Part shown: positions 1-7,157 of the stretch, in pieces
Position numbering within the stretch: position 1 is the stretch's first letter
Layout: every line of letters begins with the position of its first letter
DNA from: JAVDCA01 sp035293985
GTDB lineage: Bacteria > Pseudomonadota > Alphaproteobacteria > Rhizobiales > Xanthobacteraceae
Reading direction: 5' to 3'
Length of the DNA stretch: 64,000 nucleotides
NCBI GenBank assembly: GCA_035293985.1
Contig: DATGLS010000024.1
Location: forward strand, 1-64,000
Notes under the pieces: generated by a model
The model's database searches: none
What the model was told of the DNA's origin: nothing
The model's input: the letters and a program-made list of their open reading frames with translations, nothing else
Program-made: the position numbers and the translations under genes

Positions 1-2499
1 CTTCAATGAGGCCGCGGCAATTACGCCGCGGAAGACCGTCATCTGCCGAAGCTCGACGTAGTCTGAAGGAATGCTTCAATGAGGCCGCGGCAATTACGCC
101 GCGGAAGACCCGACGGGCCATTCGGCGTTGTCGGGCCAGTGCTCCGGCTTCAATGAGGCCGCGGCAATTACGCCGCGGAAGACCATAAATCAGGCGTTGC
201 GGAATCTCCTGCTGCATGATGCTTCAATGAGGCCGCGGCAATTACGCCGCGGAAGACGTGAATACGTCTCGGGGAATTCGCTACGGGATTGGATGCTTCA
301 ATGAGGCCGCGGCAATTACGCCGCGGAAGACCCGACAGCGGCAAGGCGCTGTATGGCGCGATGAAGTCGCTTCAATGAGGCCGCGGCAATTACGCCGCGG
401 AAGACGTGGCGTTCTCTATCGTATCTTTGTCGTTGCCGGTGTTGGGCTTCAATGAGGCCGCGGCAATTACGCCGCGGAAGACCTCGCGCGGTATATGGAA
501 GCACACCCCGTGTTTTCGGGCTTCAATGAGGCCGCGGCAATTACGCCGCGGAAGACTCGGTCTTGGTCCACACGAAGCAGGTCGAGTAGGCGTCGCTTCA
601 ATGAGGCCGCGGCAATTACGCCGCGGAAGACCCGATCATCTGCGTGGTCAACGACCAGTCGCAGATGCAGCTTCAATGAGGCCGCGGCAATTACGCCGCG
701 GAAGACCCCATCCGCGCCGGCCCCTGCACGCGCGCGATCTGGCTGCTTCAATGAGGCCGCGGCAATTACGCCGCGGAAGACGTCGCCGGCGAGCCACCAT
801 CGGAAGACATCGGCCGCGAAAGCTTCAATGAGGCCGCGGCAATTACGCCGCGGAAGACACTTGAGGTAGACCTTGGCGCCGATGCGGCTCTGGTCGCTTC
901 AATGAGGCCGCGGCAATTACGCCGCGGAAGACCGGAGCCGGTCGAGGTGTAGAGCGTCTGCGTCCGCGGCTGGCTTCAATGAGGCCGCGGCAATTACGCC
1001 GCGGAAGACATGTCAGGCGAAGTAGTTTCTGACGCGCACCTTGGCGACGCTTCAATGAGGCCGCGGCAATTACGCCGCGGAAAACTTTGTTCGCCAATGC
1101 AGGGGACGTAGTCATACGTCTCGCTTCAATGAGGCCGCGGCAATTACGCCGCGGAAAACGGAGGCGGGCAAGGCTCCGGCGGCCCCGGCCGAGCCGCTTC
1201 AATGAGGCCGCGGCAATTACGCCGCGGAAAACTGCCGTCGACCGGCGGCGCATTCGCTTGGTCTTGCGCGCTTCAATGAGGCCGCGGCAATTACGCCGCG
1301 GAAAACCGGTTGGAAGCGGAAGCCCCGCCCCAGTCGGCGACCAGGCTTCAATGAGGCCGCGGCAATTACGCCGCGGAAAACGCGGCCTCGACGAGCTCCA
1401 GGCGCGCAAGATCCTTGAGCTTCAATGAGGCCGCGGCAATTACGCCGCGGAAAACGCCACCGCCTGCGGCGACGCATAGCGCTTGAGCTGGTTGAGGCTT
1501 CAATGAGGCCGCGGCAATTACGCCGCGGAAAACCGTGGTGCCAGTGTTGGTGAGGTAGTAGTTCGCCTCGCTTCAATGAGGCCGCGGCAATTACGCCGCG
1601 GAAAACGCCGGAAGCGGAATTGCTGCTGATCGCGCCGACCAAGCTTCAATGAGGCCGCGGCAATTACGCCGCGGAAAACTCTACGGCAACCTCTCGCCGC
1701 AGCAGTCGGCGCTCAAGCTTCAATGAGGCCGCGGCAATTACGCCGCGGAAAACCTCCGCGCCGGCGGTTTCCGCGATCTTGTCGAACGCGAGCTTCAATG
1801 AGGCCGCGGCGATTACGCCGCGGAAAACGTCATCGGCGACGGCAACACGCTATTCTTCGAGGACTGGGCTTCAATGAGGCCGCGGCAATTACGCCGCGGA
1901 AAACGAAATGGCCGGGCTTGGCCCAACGCACCGGGCTTGTAGCTTCAATGAGGCCGCGGCAATTACGCCGCGGAAAACAATGAATTTGCTGAAATCCTCC
2001 CGTTGCAAGCAATCTAGCTTCAATGAGGCCGCGGCAATTACGCCGCGGAAAACGACAGCGTGGCGCAGATGGGGTCCAACTATCTGACCATGCTTCAATG
2101 AGGCCGCGGCAATTACGCCGCGGAAAACTCGGCGGTGACAGCGGCTTTGGCCCTAAGCGCCGCCCGGCTTCAATGAGGCCGCGGCAATTACGCCGCGGAA
2201 AACATCTCGGCGAACTCGCGGAAAGCCTCGCCGCCCTGGTTGCTTCAATGAGGCCGCGGCAATTACGCCGCGGAAAACATCGCTGCGTCGGTATAGATGG
2301 GTAGCGGCGTCGTGTTGCTTCAATGAGGCCGCGGCAATTACGCCGCGGAAAACCGGTCCGCATGCTCGAGCTGCTGAACGTGCTCAAAGCGCTTCAATGA
2401 GGCCGCGGCAATTACGCCGCGGAAAACGCGAGCCCGATCCAGTACATCGGCGCCGTGCAAATGCTTCAATGAGGCCGCGGCAATTACGCCGCGGAAAAC
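1..2499 (-). CRISPR. Type I-G CRISPR array, 34 repeats in window
   Basis: There are 34 copies of a 37-bp repeat, the first lacking one base at the window edge, separated by 33 spacers of 35-41 bp. On the plus strand the repeat begins GCTTCAATGAGG, has a 7-bp stem CCGCGGC/GCCGCGG around a 6-base loop, and ends GAAGAC or GAAAAC. Read on the minus strand it ends CTCATTGAAGC, like the ATTGAAA(C/G) end of many type I repeats, so transcription is inferred toward position 1, in the same direction as cas2. Repeats starting at 1-973 carry GAAGAC (14 copies); those starting at 1049-2463 carry GAAAAC (20 copies). The repeat at 1792-1828 has one A-to-G change beside the stem. The array probably continues beyond the window. 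Confidence 0.98.
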
Positions 2500-2725
2500 G
2501 GCCCGCTCGCAACCGGCTCGCGCATCAGCCGAAACGCCGCGCCCTGCGAGCGCTCGGTCCATGCTGTCGCCAGCCGCCGGCGGGCGGGCCGCGTCTACGA
2601 GCTCACGATGTCAAACAACCGCTTGGCGAGCAAGCGCTTTCACCTGCCGCGAGCGCTGGCGGCACCTGCGCCGCCACCGCAGCGCTCGCGCCTGCGCGGC
2701 GAATGCCGCCGCGCCGGCCCGGCAA
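2500..2725 (-). promoter_or_regulatory. Probable CRISPR leader between cas2 and the array
   Basis: This 226-bp stretch lies between the leader-proximal repeat and the end of cas2 and carries no gene. Its position and the repeat orientation make it the expected leader, holding the array promoter and integration signals. It is unusually GC-rich for a leader and no clear -10/-35 pair is visible. It contains the hairpin listed at 2649-2689. The role is inferred from position only. Confidence 0.55.
2649..2689. terminator. Inverted repeat downstream of cas2
   Basis: A perfect 10-bp inverted repeat, GCGAGCGCTG at 2649-2658 and CAGCGCTCGC at 2680-2689, has further partial pairing inside (GGCGGC with GCCGCC). 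It lies 37 bp past the cas2 stop. It could terminate the cas transcript or be a structured leader element. No T-tract follows on either strand, so factor-independent termination is uncertain. Confidence 0.45.
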
Positions 2726-3019
2726 TCATATCACAACCGCCGCGCGTTTCACGCTCTCGAAGGTCTTGCCCAGGCTTTCCACGTGCGGATCGACCTTGTC
2801 GGCGGGGCCGAGGTCGAGGATCAGCACGTGATCGGCGTTGTTGTTGATCAGCTCCTCGAGCCGGCGCGCCAGCTCGGCGCGGCGCCGCGCGGTGAGGCGG
2901 CACTGAAAGACCGAGAGCTGCAGCCAGTGGCCGTAGCCGTGCATCAGCTTGAACACCTTGCGCCAGCGTTTGTCGTCGCCGATGTCGTAGGTCACGATGT
3001 AGAGCCGCTCGTCGATCAT
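2726..3019 (-). CDS. cas2: CRISPR-associated endoribonuclease Cas2
   Basis: This 97-residue protein has the length typical of Cas2. It opens with MIDERLYIVTYDIGDDKRWR, where the first beta strand ends in the conserved aspartate (YDIGD). A later stretch, LSVFQCRLTARR, fits the second half of the ferredoxin fold. Cas2 dimers bridge two Cas1 dimers in the spacer integrase. The ATG at 3019 follows the cas4-cas1 stop by 17 bp, so the two are probably co-transcribed, and the gene points at the array, as usual for an adaptation module. Identification is firm; whether it has nuclease activity cannot be told from sequence. Confidence 0.95.
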   Translation of the reverse strand: MIDERLYIVTYDIGDDKRWRKVFKLMHGYGHWLQLSVFQCRLTARRRAELARRLEELINNNADHVLILDLGPADKVDPHVESLGKTFESVKRAAVVI

Positions 3020-3036
3020 GACGCCGCCCTCCCGGC

Positions 3037-4680
3037 TCACCGGACCAGATAGTGCGGATAGGGATCGATCTCGCCGGAAAGGTGCCGCGCGAGCAGGCGC
3101 GCCTGCACCTCGAGCAGGCGGCGCATCGACACGCGATAGCCGAACATCGGGTGCGTCACCTCCTGGTCGAGGCGCCGCTCGTAGGCCGCGATGAAGGCCT
3201 TGCGCGCGTGCGGCTTGAGGTTGACGGCGGTGCCGGCGGCGACGAAGCCCTCCGCTTTCACCTCGCCGTTGTTGATGACCTGGATCACGGCCGAGTCGGC
3301 GAGAATCGGACGGAACGGCTCCATCAGGTCGAGCGCGAGCGCCGGCCGGCCGAAACGCGGCTTGTGGTAGAAGCCGAGATAGGGATCGAAGCCGACCGCC
3401 GAGAGCGCGTTGTGCCAGGTCCGCGTCAGCAGCGAGTAGGCGTAGGACAGCATGGCGTTGACCGGATCGGCCGGCGGGCGGCGCGTGCGCTTGTCGAACG
3501 CGAACTCGGGAAAATCGCGCGCCCCCTCGCCGAGCATGGTCGGGAACAGCGCGAAGTAGCGCGCGGCCGCCTCGCCCTCGATCCCGAGCAGCTCGGCCTC
3601 GGTCGCGGCATGCGGGGCGCGCTCGGCGAGGCGCGCGAGCGCGTCGAGCGCGCCATCGCGCGCGGCCTCGTCGCCCGCCTTGAAGTTGCGCCGCAGGAAG
3701 ACGCGGGTATTCTTGATCTTCGCCGCGACGATCCCGCGTGCGAGCCCGAAGCTTTTGCGCTCGTCGAAAGCGGCGCGATACTGGTCGATGCGGATCGACA
3801 CGTTGCGGTGGCCGGTCGACACCGTGTGGCCGAGCACCCAGCCGCCGGTCGAGGCCCAGGTGACGGGGATCTCCTCGCGCAGCAGCGCCGCGACCGCCGG
3901 CGTCGTGAGCGAGATCGGCCCCTGCAGCACCAGCTCGGAGACGTCGCCGAGCGGCACTTGCGTCTTGCCCGCCTCGGTCTCGACCACCAGCACCTCGCCC
4001 GACTTGCCGACGCGCGCGCCCGGCTCCTGCACGTAGAGCGGCAGCGCCGTGTCGGCGGCCGGATTGAGCGGACGCGGCGCGAGGCCCCTGCGGAAGAACG
4101 TCACCTCGTCCGGCAGGCAGATGCCGGCGAGCGAGCATTTGGTGCATTTCGGGCTGTCGACCAGCGGGGGCGGCAGCCGCCCCGCGGCTGCCGCAAGGCG
4201 CAGCCCCGAGATCGCAGCGCGCGTGCGCGCGCGCAGATCGTCGTCGAGCGCGATCCGCACCCGCTCGCGCGAGCCCGCGTACCAGATCGCCCCCTCCTCG
4301 ACCCGATAGCCCGCCTCCTCGAGGATCAGCGCCTGGGCGCACACCTGCACGCGCTCGGGCTCGTAGGCGCCCTCGGCGGCGTGCGGCCGCTTGCCCTTCT
4401 TGGTGTCGACCGGGGTGACCGTGCCGCCCTCGCCCTCGATCAGGTCCATCTTGGCGACGATGCCGAGCGCCGCCGACGACAGCATCACCGAGCGGGCGAC
4501 GAAATCCGGCCGCTCGGTGATGCTGTCCTCGGCCTCGGCCGGCGCCGGCAGCCTGCCGCCGCCGGCATCGACGCGCACATGCGCGCGCCGCCCCTCCTCG
4601 GTGTCGCCCGAATCCGCCCACTCGCCGTCGACCCATTCGAGAAAGGCGAGCCGCGGGCAGTAGACGTACTCGTTGACCAT
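3037..4680 (-). CDS. cas4-cas1: Cas4-Cas1 fusion protein, type I-G (5' end probably frameshifted)
   Basis: The fused adaptation protein trims prespacers (Cas4) and integrates them (Cas1). From the first in-frame ATG it has 547 residues. The Cas4 part opens with NEYVYCPRLAFLEWV and has cysteines CTKCSLAGIC near its end, which with the N-terminal Cys would hold an Fe-S cluster. The Cas1 part follows with the expected Glu (GIEGEAAARYF), His (LGFYHKPRF) and acidic (LDLMEPFRPILAD) metal-binding sites. Family members carry extra residues before NEYVYCPR, usually ending LLPAR. Such a stretch (ALDLPAPPATAETPLLPAR) is open in this frame up to a six-G run at 4759-4764, but has no start codon. A good start, ATG at 4796 (MSSDVTDFVTR), lies in another frame. 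A one-base indel in the homopolymer would join them. Confidence 0.9.
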   Translation of the reverse strand: MVNEYVYCPRLAFLEWVDGEWADSGDTEEGRRAHVRVDAGGGRLPAPAEAEDSITERPDFVARSVMLSSAALGIVAKMDLIEGEGGTVTPVDTKKGKRPHAAEGAYEPERVQVCAQALILEEAGYRVEEGAIWYAGSRERVRIALDDDLRARTRAAISGLRLAAAAGRLPPPLVDSPKCTKCSLAGICLPDEVTFFRRGLAPRPLNPAADTALPLYVQEPGARVGKSGEVLVVETEAGKTQVPLGDVSELVLQGPISLTTPAVAALLREEIPVTWASTGGWVLGHTVSTGHRNVSIRIDQYRAAFDERKSFGLARGIVAAKIKNTRVFLRRNFKAGDEAARDGALDALARLAERAPHAATEAELLGIEGEAAARYFALFPTMLGEGARDFPEFAFDKRTRRPPADPVNAMLSYAYSLLTRTWHNALSAVGFDPYLGFYHKPRFGRPALALDLMEPFRPILADSAVIQVINNGEVKAEGFVAAGTAVNLKPHARKAFIAAYERRLDQEVTHPMFGYRVSMRRLLEVQARLLARHLSGEIDPYPHYLVR

Positions 4681-4796
4681 GCGCGCCGGCAGCAGCGGCG
4701 TCTCGGCGGTCGCGGGCGGCGCCGGCAGGTCGAGCGCGAGCTGGGTCGCAACCTGGGTGGGGGGCGAGTGACGAAGTCGGTCACATCGGAGGACAT

Positions 4797-5142
4797 GACG
4801 CCACAGGCTCCGAGAGGCGGACGCAACTTGAGGTTTGGCATAAGAGCGGTAAAACGAGAGGAAGTCCAGGCGGACGCGAGGATTTGGTGTCGCGGGTTGT
4901 GTGGGCCACCATGATGGGCCGACGACATGAAACGGCTGGCTCAGGCGCTGCGCGGAGCCTCCTGCCCGTGGAGATGGTCGCGGAAGCCTTCGCGACGAGT
5001 TCCCGCCTGACCTGATGGCCGAGGCCTTCCGTGAAAGCCTGGCGCTGATCTTCCCGCCGTTCACCGGCTTTCGGCGGGGCGACGCGGCGGCAGCCGGCGC
5101 AACCGAATGGCACGTCACCCGGCGATTTGCTATAGTGTTCAG
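4797..5142. other. Gene-free stretch between cas4-cas1 and the antitoxin
   Basis: This 346-bp stretch separates the minus-strand cas4-cas1 gene from the plus-strand antitoxin. No protein family is recognisable on either strand. It contains two imperfect copies of a 'GATGGYCGMGGMMGCCTTC' type segment around 4971-5030. It presumably holds the promoter that cas4-cas1-cas2 would need, since the adaptation genes are cut off from the effector genes, but no convincing promoter could be picked out. Confidence 0.4.
5131..5136 (+). promoter_or_regulatory. Possible -10 element just before the antitoxin
   Basis: TATAGT sits six bases before the ATG at 5143, too close for a ribosome-binding site between transcription start and start codon. 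Together with the short gap this suggests a leaderless mRNA, an arrangement known for antitoxin genes. No good -35 box is seen. Weak evidence. Confidence 0.3.
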
Positions 5143-5346
5143 ATGGTAAGGACATTCGAACGAGCGGTCGCCGAGGTGGCTGCACTTCCGGACGCCGATC
5201 AGGAGGAGATCGGCCGGCAGCTTCTGTCGCATGTCGAGAAGCTCCGCCGGCTGCGCGAGGAGATCGACAAAAGCGCTCGCTCGCTTGACGCGGGCAAGGG
5301 CACGGCGTTCAACATCGAAGAATTCATCCTGCAAAAGAAAAGATAG
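5143..5346 (+). CDS. ParD-like type II antitoxin
   Basis: This 67-residue protein is rich in charged helical residues. Its C-terminus (SLDAGKGTAFNIEEFILQKKR) resembles the toxin-binding tail of ParD-like antitoxins. It should neutralise a ParE/RelE-fold toxin and may autorepress the operon. The ATG at 5143 (MVRTFERAV) is preferred over the upstream ATG at 5107 because the added residues look non-coding. The next reading frame downstream is a ParE-like toxin beginning within a few bases, supporting the pairing. It lies inside the type I-G cas operon on the opposite strand. A degraded relative is present at 6848-7066. Confidence 0.75.
   Translation: MVRTFERAVAEVAALPDADQEEIGRQLLSHVEKLRRLREEIDKSARSLDAGKGTAFNIEEFILQKKR
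5191..5267 (+). repeat. Direct repeat copy 1 (antitoxin coding segment)
   Basis: This 77-bp segment inside the ParD-like gene matches 6911-6987 with seven differences by eye. The two copies flank the toxin, the HigA remnant and the SEC-C gene, so the pair records a duplication or recombination event in the island. Confidence 0.85.
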
Positions 5347-5347
5347 A

Positions 5348-5661
5348 ATGGCGCCCCGGCGCGGAACGGCGAATGGTCGCCGGAGGCCATTGCCGATCTC
5401 GATGCGATCTGGGGCTACTACGAGCGTGTTGCGGGCCGGAACACCGCCGAAAGAATTGCACGCAACATCGCCGACCTCGTCGCGACAATAGAAGCTCATC
5501 CGTTTGCCGGACGCTCGCGTGGCGAGTTGGGGTTGGGGGTGCGGTCGCTTGCTGCCAGGCCGCACGTGTTGTTCTATCGCGTCGTGAACGAAATCCCCGA
5601 GATCATGCGCATCCTGGATGGACGGCAAGACATCGACGACGTCTTTGCGGCGGAGTTGTAG
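5348..5661 (+). pseudogene. ParE-like toxin, frameshifted near its 5' end
   Basis: From 5371 the frame reads EWSPEAIADLDAIWGYYERV, then RSLAARPHVLFYRV and IMRILDGRQDIDDVF, the pattern of ParE/RelE-superfamily toxins, and ends at TAG 5659-5661. The in-frame sequence back to the antitoxin stop has no ATG, GTG or TTG. A plausible start, ATG at 5348 one base after the antitoxin stop (MAPRRGTA), lies in another frame. One lost or gained base between 5348 and 5371, in a C/G-rich run, would restore a normal gene. The toxin is therefore either inactivated, started from a rare codon, or affected by a sequencing error. Confidence 0.7.
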
Positions 5662-5662
5662 G

Positions 5663-5956
5663 ATGGTGGAGAAAGCAAAGCTGACACGGACCGCGACGAG
5701 ACGGCTGGCCGGCGAGATTCGCGCGAGCCTGCGCGGGGCGCTCGATCACGCGGCCGGCAAGAGCACCGGCACGGTATCGGACGAGGTGAATCGGCGCGAC
5801 CGGCGGCCCGAAGCGCGCCTGCAGTCTTCCCGCGACCACAGCCGGGCGCTCGAGGAAATCGAACGACTCATGGATGCGAAGCGCGATACTCCCGAGGGCG
5901 AACGGCTCGACCTTCTCGCGAGCTTGGTCGAGGCCTGGGAGGCCGATCACGCGTGA
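5663..5956 (+). pseudogene. Truncated HigA-type antitoxin remnant
   Basis: This 97-residue frame opens with MVEKAKLTRTATRRLAG one base after the toxin stop. Its C-terminal half, ALEEIERLMDAKRDTPEGERLDLLASLVEAWEADH, matches the N-terminal helical part of HigA antitoxins. HigA normally continues with 'YPI..P' and a helix-turn-helix domain; here a stop follows directly, so the DNA-binding half is missing. The first half is not recognised and may come from a different gene. It looks like a recombination product of toxin-antitoxin fragments, possibly still translated, since start and spacing suit an operon with the toxin. Confidence 0.55.
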
Positions 5957-6091
5957 TAGCATCGATCGGTATGCTCGGCTGTGAAGCCGCACGGGGCGCT
6001 GCCGTCGAATAGGCGTGGATTGCGCCGCAACATGGCCTGACCGCACGGGCGCCGCGTGCCAGGATGACGCGCATCGATTCGCGAGGTAGCC

Positions 6092-6826
6092 ATGCGCGCC
6101 CAAACGCTCGCCCAAGCACTGGCCCAAGCACCGCCGCTCGCCAACGAGGCCGATCGCGACCTGGAAGCGTTGGACCGGTTCCTGAGATCCGACCGCTCGC
6201 CGCCCAACAGCATGATGCTGTCCGAGCTCGACGGCTTCCTCACCGGACTTGCCGTCGGGCCTGAGCTCGTTCGGCCGGACGAATGGCTGTCGCTGGTCTG
6301 GGGCGGCGATGCGCCGGCGCTCGCGAGCGCGGATGAGGCCACGACGATCGTCGGCGTGCTGATGCGCCGCCGCGACGCGATTCTGCGCGAGATCGGCGAT
6401 GGCGCGTTCGCTCCCGTCTTCTGGACGGATCGCGCCGGCAAGATCATCGCCGCGGACTGGGCCGAAGGATTTATGGAGGCCATCAAGCTGCGCAGAGATG
6501 CGTGGAGGCCGCTATTCGAGTCGCGCCACAGCACCGAGCTTCTGGTTCCCGTCCTCTGGCATTGCCGCGGCAAGGACGGCCGGGCGCTGCTCGGATTCGG
6601 GCCCGCAGGCAACGATGCGCTGGCCGAGGTCGCGACCGAGGCCATCCCGGACTGCGTCGCGGCGATTGCCGCCTACTGGCGCCGGGGACACGGCCGATCG
6701 CCCATGACGCTCGTCCCTGCGTGGCGCGGCGAGCCGTACTACCGCGGGGAGAAGATCGGCCGCAACGAGCCGTGTCCCTGCGGCTCGGGGAAGAAGTTCA
6801 AGAGGTGCTGCGGGGGAGCCGCGTGA
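6092..6826 (+). CDS. UPF0149/YecA-like protein with C-terminal SEC-C zinc motif
   Basis: This 244-residue protein has two parts. The N-terminal part (about residues 20-190) has the UPF0149/YecA (YgfB) pattern: ALDRFL, then MMLSELDGFLTGLAVGPE. The end reads GRNEPCPCGSGKKFKRCCG, a SEC-C motif with the C-x-C...CC zinc ligands also found on SecA. SEC-C is usually a protein- or ribosome-interaction zinc module. GAGG lies a few bases before the ATG at 6092. The gene sits on the plus strand between csb2 and cas4-cas1, flanked by antitoxin fragments, so it probably entered the cas operon with them. The family function is not established and a defence role is only a guess from location. Confidence 0.85.
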   Translation: MRAQTLAQALAQAPPLANEADRDLEALDRFLRSDRSPPNSMMLSELDGFLTGLAVGPELVRPDEWLSLVWGGDAPALASADEATTIVGVLMRRRDAILREIGDGAFAPVFWTDRAGKIIAADWAEGFMEAIKLRRDAWRPLFESRHSTELLVPVLWHCRGKDGRALLGFGPAGNDALAEVATEAIPDCVAAIAAYWRRGHGRSPMTLVPAWRGEPYYRGEKIGRNEPCPCGSGKKFKRCCGGAA

Positions 6827-6847
6827 TAGGCGTGTTACCGGCCGATC

Positions 6848-7066
6848 TTGTTCAATGCCGATGTGACAAGAACGTTCGCGCAGGCGATCGCGGAAGTGGC
6901 TGGCTTGCTTGACGCCGATCAGGAGCGGATCGGCCGGCCGCTTCTGTCGCATGTCGAGAAGCTGCAGCGGCTGCGCGAGCAGATCGATGCCAAGCGCGAT
7001 ACGACAGAGGCGAACGGTTGGAGCCCTGGGAAAAAGAAGCAGCCGAGATCTGATGAAGTCGTTTGA
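6848..7066 (+). pseudogene. Decayed second copy of the ParD-like antitoxin
   Basis: The frame opens at a TTG and reads RTFAQAIAEVAGLLDADQER, close to RTFERAVAEVAALPDADQEE of the antitoxin at 5143. After LREQID it switches to AKRDTTEANGW, which resembles DAKRDTPEGERLD of the HigA remnant at 5663 before losing its frame, and ends EVV. So it appears to be a ParD-like fragment joined to a HigA-like fragment. It has no ParD C-terminal toxin-binding tail and no toxin follows. Most likely a remnant. Confidence 0.6.
6911..6987 (+). repeat. Direct repeat copy 2 (decayed antitoxin)
   Basis: Second copy of the 77-bp segment at 5191-5267, about 91% identical by eye and 1.72 kb away in the same orientation. 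It lies in the decayed antitoxin between the SEC-C gene and the end of csb2. Confidence 0.85.
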
Positions 7067-7157
7067 ACGGCGAGGGTGACGGGCGGCCCGCGAACGATCA
7101 AGAGACTTCGTACTGAGCATTGGCGAGTAAGGGCAGCGCAGCGATGCCGGGCTGCCT

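Noticed and set aside
1..2499. Open reading frames across the array on both strands (for example repeating MRPRQLRRG or FRGVIAAASLK)
   Set aside because: They are translations of the CRISPR repeat, not proteins.
4800..5628. Extension of the cas4-cas1 frame far upstream, past the antitoxin
   Set aside because: No similarity to Cas4, no start codon near the conserved region, and it runs antisense over the ParD/ParE pair.
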